Positions 6,238 to 14,068 are shown, numbered from the stretch's first letter. The stretch: 23,895 nucleotides of DNA from Flavobacteriales bacterium (GCA_027032855.1 JALVLX010000195.1:1-23895); one strand, 5' to 3'. Numbers and translations: made by a program. The notes: a model not told the origin generated them from the sequence alone.

Positions 6238-7234
6238 TAATTACAGAGTTTTTGAAAAACTTTCCGACGCAGCTGAATGGACCCCTATGGTCAAATTACA
6301 TAAAACCGTTAAAGCTTTTCCAAATGCATCGGTATATGCCAAATTGGAATTTACCAATCCGATGGGATCTGTCAAAGATAGAATTGGCAGACATTTGGTA
6401 AGAAAAGCTATAGCGCAAGGAAAATTGAAACCGGGGGATACCATTATTGAAAATTCATCAGGGAACACCGCTATGGGGTTGGCAATGATGGCTGTAGAAT
6501 ATGATTTGAACTGTAAAATCGTCGTACGGTCAACTACTGCCAAAGCAAAATTAGATGCTTTACGTGCTGTTGGGGCTGATTTGATTTTGGTTGATCCTAC
6601 TCTCCCCCCCGAACATCCGGACAGTTACAACAAAAAGGTTTATACGATATTGGCACAACATCCTGAATACTATTTTCCGGACCAGCACAACAATCTTGAC
6701 AACAATGAAGCTCACTACTTAACAACCGGTCCGGAAATATGGCAACAAATGTCCGGAGAGATTGATTATGTTGTAGCAGGCATTGGTACAGGAGGCACTT
6801 TGACCGGAGCAGCCAAATATTTAAAAGAACAAGATTCAAATATTAAAATAATTGCCGTTGACCCTGTTGGTTCAGTTTTTTATGATTATTTCAAAACCGG
6901 AAAACTCACCAAACCTTCCGGGTATTTAATAGAAGGTCTCGGTGATGAAGAATTGATAAAATGTGTCAATTTTGAATATATAGACGATATCATTCAGGTA
7001 ACCAACGAACAAGCTATCAAACATGCACGACGGTTAGCCAAACAAGAAGCAATACTGGCAGGTGGTTCCAGTGGTGCGGCTTTATTTGGTGTTAGAAGTT
7101 TACTCAACACTTTGGACGCTGACAAACATCATCGTATCGTCACAATATTCTCAGATTCAGGTAATAGATATCTAAGTACCATATACAATGATGATTGGTT
7201 AATTGAAAAAGGAATCAATCCGAAAGAAGTTTAA
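6227..7234 (+). CDS. Cysteine synthase/cystathionine beta-synthase-like PLP enzyme
   Basis: A 335-residue fold-type II PLP enzyme. K50 in NPMGSVKDRIG is the Schiff-base lysine, ENSSGNTAMGLA (75-86) the substrate loop, GIGTGGT (185-191) the phosphate loop, and LAGGSSGAA (277-285) the C-terminal serine site. The YLIEGLGD and IFSDSGNRYLSTIYNDDWL motifs resemble cystathionine beta-synthase and SbnA-like enzymes more than CysK. There is no heme domain and no CBS-domain pair. Such enzymes make beta-substituted alanines from serine, O-acetylserine, O-phosphoserine or cysteine: cystathionine, lanthionine, cysteine, or the diaminopropionate precursor. The ENSSGNTA loop departs from the EPTSGNTG of CysK, which argues against plain cysteine synthase. 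It is the second gene of a pair, overlapping the DapF-like gene by 11 bases, so the two should be made together. Confidence 0.85.
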   Translation: MQNNNYRVFEKLSDAAEWTPMVKLHKTVKAFPNASVYAKLEFTNPMGSVKDRIGRHLVRKAIAQGKLKPGDTIIENSSGNTAMGLAMMAVEYDLNCKIVVRSTTAKAKLDALRAVGADLILVDPTLPPEHPDSYNKKVYTILAQHPEYYFPDQHNNLDNNEAHYLTTGPEIWQQMSGEIDYVVAGIGTGGTLTGAAKYLKEQDSNIKIIAVDPVGSVFYDYFKTGKLTKPSGYLIEGLGDEELIKCVNFEYIDDIIQVTNEQAIKHARRLAKQEAILAGGSSGAALFGVRSLLNTLDADKHHRIVTIFSDSGNRYLSTIYNDDWLIEKGINPKEV

Positions 7235-7274
7235 AATAACTGACAAATCATATTTTTTTAAACAAAATTTATTA

Positions 7275-7282
7275 TACTTTTG
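7275..7282 (+). promoter_or_regulatory. -7 box of nhaD
   Basis: TACTTTTG matches TAnnTTTG fully. The expected transcript start is near 7288, about 40 bases before the ATG at 7327. Confidence 0.5.
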
Positions 7283-7326
7283 TAACTCAAAAAATCAAAT
7301 TATAATAACAAAATTACGACTCAATT

Positions 7327-8703
7327 ATGACAAATATATTAATTTTACTTTTTGTACTCGGCTATATTGCCATTGCAACTGAACATAAATTAAGATTGGA
7401 CAAAACCGTGCCGGCACTGTTAACAGCAGCGGTTTTATGGGCTTTATTAGCTATCGGCTTTCACGAAGGCTGGTTTTCAATTATTGACCCCGAAGGTCAT
7501 GTTTATAATTTTTTAAGCGGTGGTGAAGAAGCGCAAGAAGGATTTCACACAACTTTGATGCATCACTTGGCAAAAACTGCCGAAATTTTGGTATTTTTAA
7601 CCGGTGCGATGACCATTGTTGAGATTATCGACTTGCACCGCGGTTTTGAAGTTTTAAAAGAATATGTTAAGACCAACAGCAAACGCAAACTCTTATGGAT
7701 TATAGGCTTGTTGGCGTTTTTCTTATCAGCTGTAATTGATAACCTAACAGCAACGATTGTGTTGGTTACTTTGTTACGTAAATTAATAAAAGACCGCAAT
7801 ACCCGTCTGTGGTTTGTAGGTTTAATCGTAATTGCAGCAAACGCTGGAGGTGCATGGTCTCCTATTGGTGATGTTACCACTACCATGCTTTGGATTGCTA
7901 AAAAGGTTTCTGCCGCAGGTTTGATAGAACATGTATTTTTACCGTCTATTTTAAATTTTGCCATTCCTTTTGGTATAGCGTCATTCTTACCTGTATTTAA
8001 TGGTAGCGTAAAAGGCGAAGAAGATAAAGAAAATCTCGAAGAAGTTGAAAAATTGCTCAGTAGTAAAACCATGTTATACTTGGGGTTGGGTATGATTTTG
8101 TTTGTACCTGTATTTAAAACCATTACCCACTTGCCTCCTTACTTGGGAATGATGTTGTCATTAGGTATTGTATGGTTAGTTTCTGAATATATTCATCCGG
8201 AAGAAGATTTTACTGAAGAGCGCAAACACTTATACTCTGCACACAAAGCTCTCTCACGTATTGAGATGTCCAGTATTTTATTTTTCTTGGGAATTTTATT
8301 GGCTGTAGGTGCCTTAGAAGCTTTAGTTTACGGTTCTATCAATGGTGTAGATATGGGGTCTTTGCGTTACATGGCAGAAGTCTTACAACAAACATTACCC
8401 AATACCGAAATAGTTGTCGTACTGCTTGGTGTCTTATCTGCTATAGTGGATAATGTGCCATTGGTAGCTGCTTCTATGGGTATGTTTAGCTATCAATTAG
8501 ATCATATTATCTGGCATATGATTGCTTATTCAGCCGGTACGGGTGGTAGTATTTTAATCATCGGCTCTGCTGCAGGAGTTGCCGCCATGGGTATGGAAAA
8601 AATTGACTTTTTCTGGTATATGAAGAAAATTTCATGGTTGGCATTTCTTGGTTTCTTGGCCGGATTTATCATCTTTTGGATTGAAAAAATACTAGTTTAT
8701 TAA
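7327..8703 (+). CDS. nhaD: Na+/H+ antiporter NhaD
   Basis: A 458-residue inner-membrane protein with about twelve hydrophobic segments. It has the landmarks of NhaD in the ion-transporter superfamily: LVFLTGAMTIVEIIDLHRGF (about 92-111), SAVIDNLTATIVLVTLLRK (conserved DNxTA), and ANAGGAWSPIGDVTTTMLW (conserved GGxWSPIGDVTT). A second-half repeat reads LSAIVDNVPLVAAS (DNVPLVAA). NhaD exchanges sodium or lithium for protons and is common in marine and halotolerant bacteria. That would fit a marine flavobacterium, though this is inference. It is a single-gene unit with its own promoter and a strong terminator at 8724-8755. Confidence 0.95.
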   Translation: MTNILILLFVLGYIAIATEHKLRLDKTVPALLTAAVLWALLAIGFHEGWFSIIDPEGHVYNFLSGGEEAQEGFHTTLMHHLAKTAEILVFLTGAMTIVEIIDLHRGFEVLKEYVKTNSKRKLLWIIGLLAFFLSAVIDNLTATIVLVTLLRKLIKDRNTRLWFVGLIVIAANAGGAWSPIGDVTTTMLWIAKKVSAAGLIEHVFLPSILNFAIPFGIASFLPVFNGSVKGEEDKENLEEVEKLLSSKTMLYLGLGMILFVPVFKTITHLPPYLGMMLSLGIVWLVSEYIHPEEDFTEERKHLYSAHKALSRIEMSSILFFLGILLAVGALEALVYGSINGVDMGSLRYMAEVLQQTLPNTEIVVVLLGVLSAIVDNVPLVAASMGMFSYQLDHIIWHMIAYSAGTGGSILIIGSAAGVAAMGMEKIDFFWYMKKISWLAFLGFLAGFIIFWIEKILVY

Positions 8704-8723
8704 TCAAAATCTTTATTATAAAC

Positions 8724-8755
8724 AAAAAAATCCCGAAAAACTTCGGGATTTTTTT
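8724..8755. terminator. Bidirectional intrinsic terminator between nhaD and the exported repeat protein
   Basis: TCCCGAA (8731-8737), loop AAAC, TTCGGGA (8742-8748), flanked by A7 on the left and T7 on the right. It can terminate both convergent genes. Confidence 0.9.
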
Positions 8756-8768
8756 GTTCAATAGTATA

Positions 8769-9389
8769 TTATTTACGTCTATTTTTAGGTGTTTTTGATT
8801 TACCTGATTTACCGGGTTTTCTAGAAGGGCGGTGATAATATCCGGCATCTCCGCCATCATTGTATTCATAATCATCATAATCATTGTCATAATCATCTAC
8901 ACCATAACTGCATGAGTTGTCGGCAAAAAAAGATGTGTTAAAAGTCGCATCAAAACCAAATCCTGAATTGTAAACATAGCCCGGTCTGTGTGGTCTGTGA
9001 CGTCTGACAACATAGTAACCACGTCTATTATATCGTAAATATTTGTGACCTACTCTAGATACCAATCCTCTGTGATTGTATTTGATAAACACATTACCAA
9101 TACGGCTGACTTGTCCGTGACGGTTGTAATCAATATAAACATTTCCTACCCGTCTGATTTTGCCGAACCGGTCTCTTTCAATACGTACAGCTGCATAACC
9201 GGCATATTGGTAATGGTTTCCGTGTGCATTAAAATCAAAGGTGCCGTTGGGGAAAACATAAAAGTTAATGCCGCGCTCCCGTACTTTTACCGGGTCTGTC
9301 ATTCTATGCCAAGAACCTGAATAATCATCATTGGCATAAAGTCCTGTGTACATAAACACAGCTAATAAAAATAATACTGCTCTTTTCAT
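8769..9389 (-). CDS. Exported repeat protein of unknown function
   Basis: From the ATG at 9387-9389 the protein has 206 residues and begins with a clear signal peptide (MKRAVLFLLAVFMYTGLYA, cleavage near residue 19). The frame is open 11 codons further upstream, but this start places the signal peptide at the N-terminus and leaves a 33-base leader behind the sigma-54-like promoter. The mature part has three roughly 16-17-residue repeats of the form (V/I)xR(V/I)GNVxIxYNxxG, like strand-turn repeats found in flavobacterial secreted proteins. A histidine/arginine-rich linker, a strongly acidic Asp/Tyr segment and a very basic Lys/Arg C-terminus follow. I do not recognise a named domain. The charge pattern suggests binding to an acidic polymer or surface, but that is speculation. 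Confidence 0.82.
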   Translation of the reverse strand: MKRAVLFLLAVFMYTGLYANDDYSGSWHRMTDPVKVRERGINFYVFPNGTFDFNAHGNHYQYAGYAAVRIERDRFGKIRRVGNVYIDYNRHGQVSRIGNVFIKYNHRGLVSRVGHKYLRYNRRGYYVVRRHRPHRPGYVYNSGFGFDATFNTSFFADNSCSYGVDDYDNDYDDYEYNDGGDAGYYHRPSRKPGKSGKSKTPKNRRK

Positions 9390-9431
9390 AACTTCCGATT
9401 TTAAATTAAACTTACGGCTCAATTAACTACT

Positions 9432-9448
9432 TTCAAACAGCGTGCCAA
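9432..9448 (-). promoter_or_regulatory. Sigma-54-like (-24/-12) promoter of the exported repeat protein
   Basis: On the minus strand this reads TTGGCACGCTGTTTGAA. It matches the RpoN consensus TGGCACG-N4-TTGCA except for GA instead of GC at -12; the GG-N10-G(A) spacing is exact. The predicted start near 9422 lies 33 bases before the chosen ATG. Confidence 0.55.
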
Positions 9449-9575
9449 AAATGCAATATACTGAAAATCAACCACGAATTATTATTATATTGTTGATTAA
9501 TAAAAGTTTAAAGTTGAATTAAATGCAAAATATCAATAAAAACTTTACACTATTCATATTACTTTTTTTTCAAGC

Positions 9576-9655
9576 TGTAAAACAAATTTTACAATCGTTA
9601 AAACAAATATTTTAACAATAAAAAAATAATAATTATCAGGTTTTACTTCGTAAAA
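9576..9655. promoter_or_regulatory. Three palindromic operator-like sites upstream of the E2 gene
   Basis: Site 1: TGTAAAA-N4-TTTTACA (9576-9593). Site 2: GTTAAAA-N6-TTTTAAC (9597-9616), with its centre 22 bp from that of site 1. Site 3: TTTTAC-N3-GTAAAA (9641-9655). Site 3 overlaps the region where the -33 element of the E2 promoter is expected; a -7-like box TAAATTCG is at 9661-9668. Sites 1 and 2 share the central AAAACAAA. Confidence 0.4.
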
Positions 9656-9690
9656 ATTATTAAATTCGCACAAAGTAAAAATTATAAAAA

Positions 9691-11070
9691 ATGGCAAGAT
9701 ATGAGCTTAAACTGCCCAAAATGGGTGAAGGTGTTATAGAAGCAACCATAACTGCTTGGACCAAAGATATTGGAGATACTATAGAAGAAGACGATACCGT
9801 ACTGGAAGTGGCTACGGACAAAGTTGACTCTGAGGTTCCTAGTGAAGTTCCGGGAGTTTTAGTTAAAAAGTTTTATGAGGTTAATGATGTGGTTAAAATA
9901 GGTGAAGTGGTCGCTATCATTGAAACGGATCAAGAAATTGAAAAAGATGATGATACCGGAATTATTGAAAATCCGGAATTAGCAGAAATCACTAACGAGC
10001 AAGCTGATGCTACTGTAAATACAGAAGCAGGAAATATTGTTTCAACAGACCTCAGATTCTATACACCACTCGTTAAAAACATTGCCAAAGTTGAAGGTAT
10101 TTCTCAACAAGAGCTCGATCAAATACCGGGTACCGGTAAAGACGGTCGAGTGACCAAAGATGATATCCTAAAATATGTAGCCGACAAAAAAGCCGGTAAA
10201 GTGGCATTTTCTGCTCCTGCAAAACAAGCTGTTGAAAAACAACAAGTTACACCTGAGCCACAAACAGGACAAATGCCTGAAAGCACACCTGCTCCGCAAC
10301 CGGCACCTAGTGTTCCGCAACCAACTAAGATTGCCGAACCGACCGGTGTAGTGCTTGATAACGGTGATGAAATAATTGAAATGGACAGAATGCGTAAGCT
10401 CATTGCCAAACACATGATCAATTCAAAACGCGTATCGCCTCATGTTCAATCATTTGTTGAAGCTGATGTTACCAAAATTGTCAATTGGCGTAACCGTATT
10501 AAAGATGAATTCTTAAGAAACGAAGGTGAAAAAATTACCTTTACTCCTATCTTCATCTATTACATTATTAAAGCAATTAAAGACTACCCGATGATAAATA
10601 TCCAAGTTGATGGTGATAAAATTATCAAAAAGAAACACATCAATATTGGTATGGCGGTAGCCTTACCAAACGGCAACTTAATTGTGCCTGTTATCAAAGA
10701 TGCCGACCGCTTGAGCTTGACCGGTTTGACCAAAGCCGTTAATGACTTGGCCAAACGCGCCCGCGAAAACAAATTAAAACCGGACGAAATTACCGGTGGC
10801 ACTTACACTGTAACCAATATCGGGTCGTTTGGTAATATTGCAGGTTCTGCTATCATCAACCAACCGCAAGTTGCCATTATGGCGCTAGGTGCCATCCGCA
10901 AAATGCCGGCTGTTATTGAGACACCTGATGGTGATATGATTGGTATCAGACAAAAAATGATACTATCTCATTCCTATGACCATCGTGTAGTTGATGGTAT
11001 GTTAGGTGGCTTATTTGCCAAGCGTGTAGCGGAATATCTTGAAAATTTCCACGGCGATAATTTGTTGTAA
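9691..11070 (+). CDS. 2-oxo acid dehydrogenase E2 component (lipoyl acyltransferase)
   Basis: A 459-residue E2 with the standard three modules. The lipoyl domain (about 1-80) carries the modified lysine K44 in VATDKVDSE. An acidic/Ala linker and a peripheral subunit-binding domain follow (about 122-165, FYTPLVKNIAKVEGI...GRVTKDDILKYV). A Pro/Gln-rich linker (185-215) leads to the acyltransferase core (about 225-459), with catalytic H431 and D435 in YDHRVVDG. It transfers acyl groups from an E1 to CoA in a pyruvate or branched-chain 2-oxo acid dehydrogenase complex. There is one lipoyl domain and no E1 or E3 gene adjacent, so it is an orphan E2. By general similarity the branched-chain type is likely, but the sequence alone does not prove which E1 it serves. 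Palindromic sites in its promoter suggest a dedicated regulator. Confidence 0.92.
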   Translation: MARYELKLPKMGEGVIEATITAWTKDIGDTIEEDDTVLEVATDKVDSEVPSEVPGVLVKKFYEVNDVVKIGEVVAIIETDQEIEKDDDTGIIENPELAEITNEQADATVNTEAGNIVSTDLRFYTPLVKNIAKVEGISQQELDQIPGTGKDGRVTKDDILKYVADKKAGKVAFSAPAKQAVEKQQVTPEPQTGQMPESTPAPQPAPSVPQPTKIAEPTGVVLDNGDEIIEMDRMRKLIAKHMINSKRVSPHVQSFVEADVTKIVNWRNRIKDEFLRNEGEKITFTPIFIYYIIKAIKDYPMINIQVDGDKIIKKKHINIGMAVALPNGNLIVPVIKDADRLSLTGLTKAVNDLAKRARENKLKPDEITGGTYTVTNIGSFGNIAGSAIINQPQVAIMALGAIRKMPAVIETPDGDMIGIRQKMILSHSYDHRVVDGMLGGLFAKRVAEYLENFHGDNLL

Positions 11071-11095
11071 AACAATTAATAATTTTAAAATTTAC

Positions 11096-11133
11096 AGCCC
11101 CGATGGTTTAGAAAAACTACCGGGGCTTTTTTT
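11096..11133 (+). terminator. Intrinsic terminator of the E2 gene
   Basis: AGCCCCG (11096-11102) pairs with CGGGGCT (11121-11127) around an 18-base loop that can form extra pairs, followed by a run of seven Ts. Confidence 0.85.
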
Positions 11134-11136
11134 ATT

Positions 11137-11184
11137 GCCACAAATGCACGAATGAATGAAAATAAATATTCTTGTATTAGTGGC
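11137..11184. repeat. Imperfect palindromic repeat element with 17-bp arms
   Basis: The left arm GCCACAAATGCACGAAT (11137-11153) and the reverse complement of 11168-11184, GCCACTAATACAAGAAT, agree at 14 of 17 positions around a 14-base centre. It lies between the E2 terminator and the 3' end of the beta-propeller gene, with no gene and no T-run, and looks like a small mobile-type palindrome. Confidence 0.6.
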
Positions 11185-11242
11185 GTATAAATTTTATTTT
11201 AATCAATATTTGTTTGTTTAACTTCCGTTCTACAAAAGGTTA

Positions 11243-13864
11243 CTATCGACCGGTTACTTCCAACTTTTTTGCTACTTTACCAATTTTTACAAAATAAACA
11301 CCTTGAGACAATCCTTCAACAGAAAAAGAAAATTTACGGTTATGTGGATTATATGTTCTGATTAACTGTCCGCTTAAATCATACAATTGAATCTTTTCCC
11401 GGCTATTATTTAAATCAACATAAACCATATCAGAAGTAGGATTCGGATAAATTTTAAAATTATTTATTTTTTCATCTGCTACAGTATTTACAGCAGCCCA
11501 AGTTGTTGTGAAAAAGCCTCTTCCATGTGTACCGGCTACAACTTTTAAATCATTCGGATTGATATCAACCATATCCACACGCACATTGGGCAAACTGCTG
11601 CCAGCCGGTTCCCAAACTACCGGATTATCATCAACATTGTCCGTTGTCCAAACACCGGTTTCGGTAGCCAACATCACTTGGCGCGGATTTGCCGGATGGA
11701 AAATAGCCCAACGAATAGGCATGTCCGGTAAATTTGATTCAACATCTTGCCAATTTTGTCCGGCATTGGTACTTTGCCAAACAGAAGTTACCCCATAATT
11801 GGATAAAGTTACTAAAATACGTTGTCCGTTATCAGCTGTGGCAATACTTGAGATAAAAGCGTCCGGAAAAACACCGCTTCCCAACTCTACCGCTGTAGGA
11901 TTGTTATTGGCATTAGACACCTTATATAAATGCCCGTTTGCCGTACCGATTAAGAAATTGTCAGAATCAAGTAATTTAATAGCAGAAAAATATTTGGTTG
12001 CATTTGTAGGGAGGGTAATAAATTCTCCCGTTTCGCTATCAAGTATATCGGTGAGTTTTAAAACTTGATTCAGGCGGTTGTTGTGCAAATCAGCAGCAAC
12101 TGCCCAAATAACATTGTTTTGCGAATCGTAATCAAATGTTGTTGTAAACAAACCTGAACTATAACTATAAATCCAATTTTCCTGACCGGTTTGATAATTC
12201 GTTACTTTAAATTCATTGTCGTAAGTTGAAGTTATCAGCAAAGGATCATCCGTATCATATTTACAAAAAGCCCCGTCTCCACCTTGCACCATATCATCTT
12301 CAACTATTGGGGTACCGTTAAACGCAACCGTTCCGTTGTCTTGCAAACCACCCGCTAAAGTTTCTTGCCCCATAGTATTTATTGCAGCAGAATAAAACTG
12401 CAAGGTTGTATAAGACTTATTTCTGTTTTGAAAAATAATATTGTTATCTTGCGCGTTGCCTGTATAAAACACTCCGCCATCAGTTGCAAAAGCCATTTCA
12501 TTGGAATTATTAGACAAAAACAATATTCTATGTATATCGCCATGCACATAAAAATTACCACCACCGTAGTAAATACCCTGCCAATCAGATATCTGTTGCC
12601 AAACATTACCACCGTCAGTAGATTTGTGATTATCAAGTCCTCCTACATAAGCCCGGTTTTCATTATTAGGATCTACGACGATAGATAAAGCGTGCCAAGC
12701 CAAATAAGCCCAGCTTTGTTGAACACCGGTCGGCATCCCTTTAATTTGCCAAGTATGTCCTGCATCATCACTGCTAACAATCATTTTACCAATGCTTTGC
12801 GGAAAACCTTCAATGGTTTGTTGATAAGATTTTGCTGCAAAAACAGCATATATTTTATTGGGGTTAGAAGGCGCAGATGCCAACTTTACTCTACCCGGGA
12901 TATTAAAATCAGCATCTTGACTGATTTGTTGACTAAACTGATTGACAATGTTCCAACTTCCGGCATCACCGGTATCAGAATAAAGAATATAACCACCTGC
13001 TTGCTCATTAAAATTACGCTTGGTACCGACAAAAATCTTTCCGGCACCGGTTATTTCAATATCAGACACGGCAAAAGGTTCATTGGTCCCCGGAATATTC
13101 GGTAATACTTGAGACCAAGTCTGTCCGCCGTCAGTTGAACGGTATAATCCTTCCGATGGCTGTGCCGTAAAGTCCCCACCATGATATCTTCCAGAAACCA
13201 CACCGGCATAAAGCTCCGTTTGACCATTTACATTTTTTACGGCTAAATCACTAATATAAGAAAAATCAGTAGTAGAAAGCAAATGCTGAAATGTTTGACC
13301 ACCATCGGTTGATTTCCATATACCGTATCCCCTACCAGACGACTCACGATACATATCAACAATGGCTGTTTCGTATTCACCTGTTCCAACATACATAACT
13401 TGCGTATCATTGGGGTCAAACACAATGGCACTGACAGACAAAGTTTCCCAAACATCACTGACCGGTGTCCAATCACTGTTTGCATCACTGATATCTTGAT
13501 TGACCCACAAACCGCCGGTAGCACTACCTGCCCATAGTTTATAATGTGCCGGATCATTCGGATCCACACATATGGTTTTGGTACGGCCACCCATATTGGA
13601 AGGGATTGGGGTCCAACTTAGTGTCTGCCGGTTCGTACTCAAACTGCTCATTGCCTTGGTTTGTTTCATTGCTACAGGATATTTATGATACGGTATATTT
13701 CCTGTTTGAGGATCCTTCATCATTTCAAAATCCCTGATGGCAGCACGTACGGGCAGGTCAAAAGTGTTTTCTACTTCAAACTTTTTAGGGTCGCCTTCAT
13801 ATTTTATAAAAAGGAATGCGGTTATCAGCAATAAAATCGCTAGTAAATATGTTATTCGTTTCAT
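11243..13864 (-). CDS. Secreted beta-propeller (BNR/sortilin-like) protein with T9SS type A sorting domain
   Basis: An 873-residue protein. Residues 1-22 are a hydrophobic export signal. The body carries repeated Asp-box motifs, for example STDGGQTFQHL, STDGGQTWSQV, SSDDAGHTWQI, STDGGNVWQQI and STNAGQNWQDV. The repeats also contain DPNDPxxxxxG-type loops (WAGSATGGLW, MYVGTGEYET). This pattern is typical of sortilin/VPS10- or sialidase-like propellers. The last 70-odd residues (INNFKIYPNPTSDMVYVDL...GVYFVKI) form a type A C-terminal domain that directs export by the Por/T9SS system of Bacteroidota. The protein should be on the cell surface or released. Its ligand or substrate is unknown, and catalytic sialidase residues are not evident. 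Thirteen As lie just before the start codon on the coding strand, a possible slippage site. It is a single gene. Confidence 0.9.
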   Translation of the reverse strand: MKRITYLLAILLLITAFLFIKYEGDPKKFEVENTFDLPVRAAIRDFEMMKDPQTGNIPYHKYPVAMKQTKAMSSLSTNRQTLSWTPIPSNMGGRTKTICVDPNDPAHYKLWAGSATGGLWVNQDISDANSDWTPVSDVWETLSVSAIVFDPNDTQVMYVGTGEYETAIVDMYRESSGRGYGIWKSTDGGQTFQHLLSTTDFSYISDLAVKNVNGQTELYAGVVSGRYHGGDFTAQPSEGLYRSTDGGQTWSQVLPNIPGTNEPFAVSDIEITGAGKIFVGTKRNFNEQAGGYILYSDTGDAGSWNIVNQFSQQISQDADFNIPGRVKLASAPSNPNKIYAVFAAKSYQQTIEGFPQSIGKMIVSSDDAGHTWQIKGMPTGVQQSWAYLAWHALSIVVDPNNENRAYVGGLDNHKSTDGGNVWQQISDWQGIYYGGGNFYVHGDIHRILFLSNNSNEMAFATDGGVFYTGNAQDNNIIFQNRNKSYTTLQFYSAAINTMGQETLAGGLQDNGTVAFNGTPIVEDDMVQGGDGAFCKYDTDDPLLITSTYDNEFKVTNYQTGQENWIYSYSSGLFTTTFDYDSQNNVIWAVAADLHNNRLNQVLKLTDILDSETGEFITLPTNATKYFSAIKLLDSDNFLIGTANGHLYKVSNANNNPTAVELGSGVFPDAFISSIATADNGQRILVTLSNYGVTSVWQSTNAGQNWQDVESNLPDMPIRWAIFHPANPRQVMLATETGVWTTDNVDDNPVVWEPAGSSLPNVRVDMVDINPNDLKVVAGTHGRGFFTTTWAAVNTVADEKINNFKIYPNPTSDMVYVDLNNSREKIQLYDLSGQLIRTYNPHNRKFSFSVEGLSQGVYFVKIGKVAKKLEVTGR

Positions 13865-13885
13865 TTTTTTTTTTTTGTAAAGATA
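13864..13885 (-). promoter_or_regulatory. -7-like box and A13 tract at the start of the T9SS protein gene
   Basis: On the minus strand TATCTTTA (13878-13885, 7/8 match to TAnnTTTG) is followed by C, then 13 consecutive As ending in the start codon ATG. The predicted transcription start falls within the A tract, leaving an extremely short, A-only leader. Confidence 0.4.
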
Positions 13886-14042
13886 AATAAATTTGCGTTA
13901 TAAATACTTAACCGGTCACAATCGTTTTATTTTTTAACAGTTTGGTATTCTTATTATGAATATTTTATGTAGGATTGGTACTTTATGGTGAAGAAAAAAT
14001 ACAGCTGACAAAAAAATACTTCAAAATATATCAAAAAAGAAT

Positions 14043-14050
14043 TATCTTTG
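14043..14050 (+). promoter_or_regulatory. -7 box of dnaX
   Basis: TATCTTTG is a full TAnnTTTG match, 18 bases before the ATG at 14069, implying a leader of about a dozen bases. Confidence 0.5.
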
Positions 14051-14068
14051 TGCATATAGTTGTTTATT

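Larger units (their letters stand above)
9390..9690. other. Intergenic region between exported repeat protein and E2 gene
   Basis: About 300 bases without a gene. It holds the sigma-54-like promoter (9432-9448, minus strand), an AATCAAC/GTTGATT inverted repeat (9466-9472 and 9492-9498), and three palindromes built on GTAAAA-like half-sites (9576-9655) before the E2 gene. I see no small reading frame worth calling. Confidence 0.7.

Noticed and set aside
7563..8123. A 186-codon open frame on the minus strand opposite nhaD
   Set aside because: It is wholly antisense to conserved NhaD membrane segments, has no family resemblance, and its composition mirrors the sense codons.
9390..9422. Eleven-codon N-terminal extension of the exported repeat protein
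   Set aside because: It would place charged residues before the signal peptide and begin at the predicted sigma-54 transcription start.
12692..13105. A 137-codon open frame opposite the T9SS beta-propeller gene
   Set aside because: It lies inside a well-supported 873-residue gene and encodes no recognisable domain.
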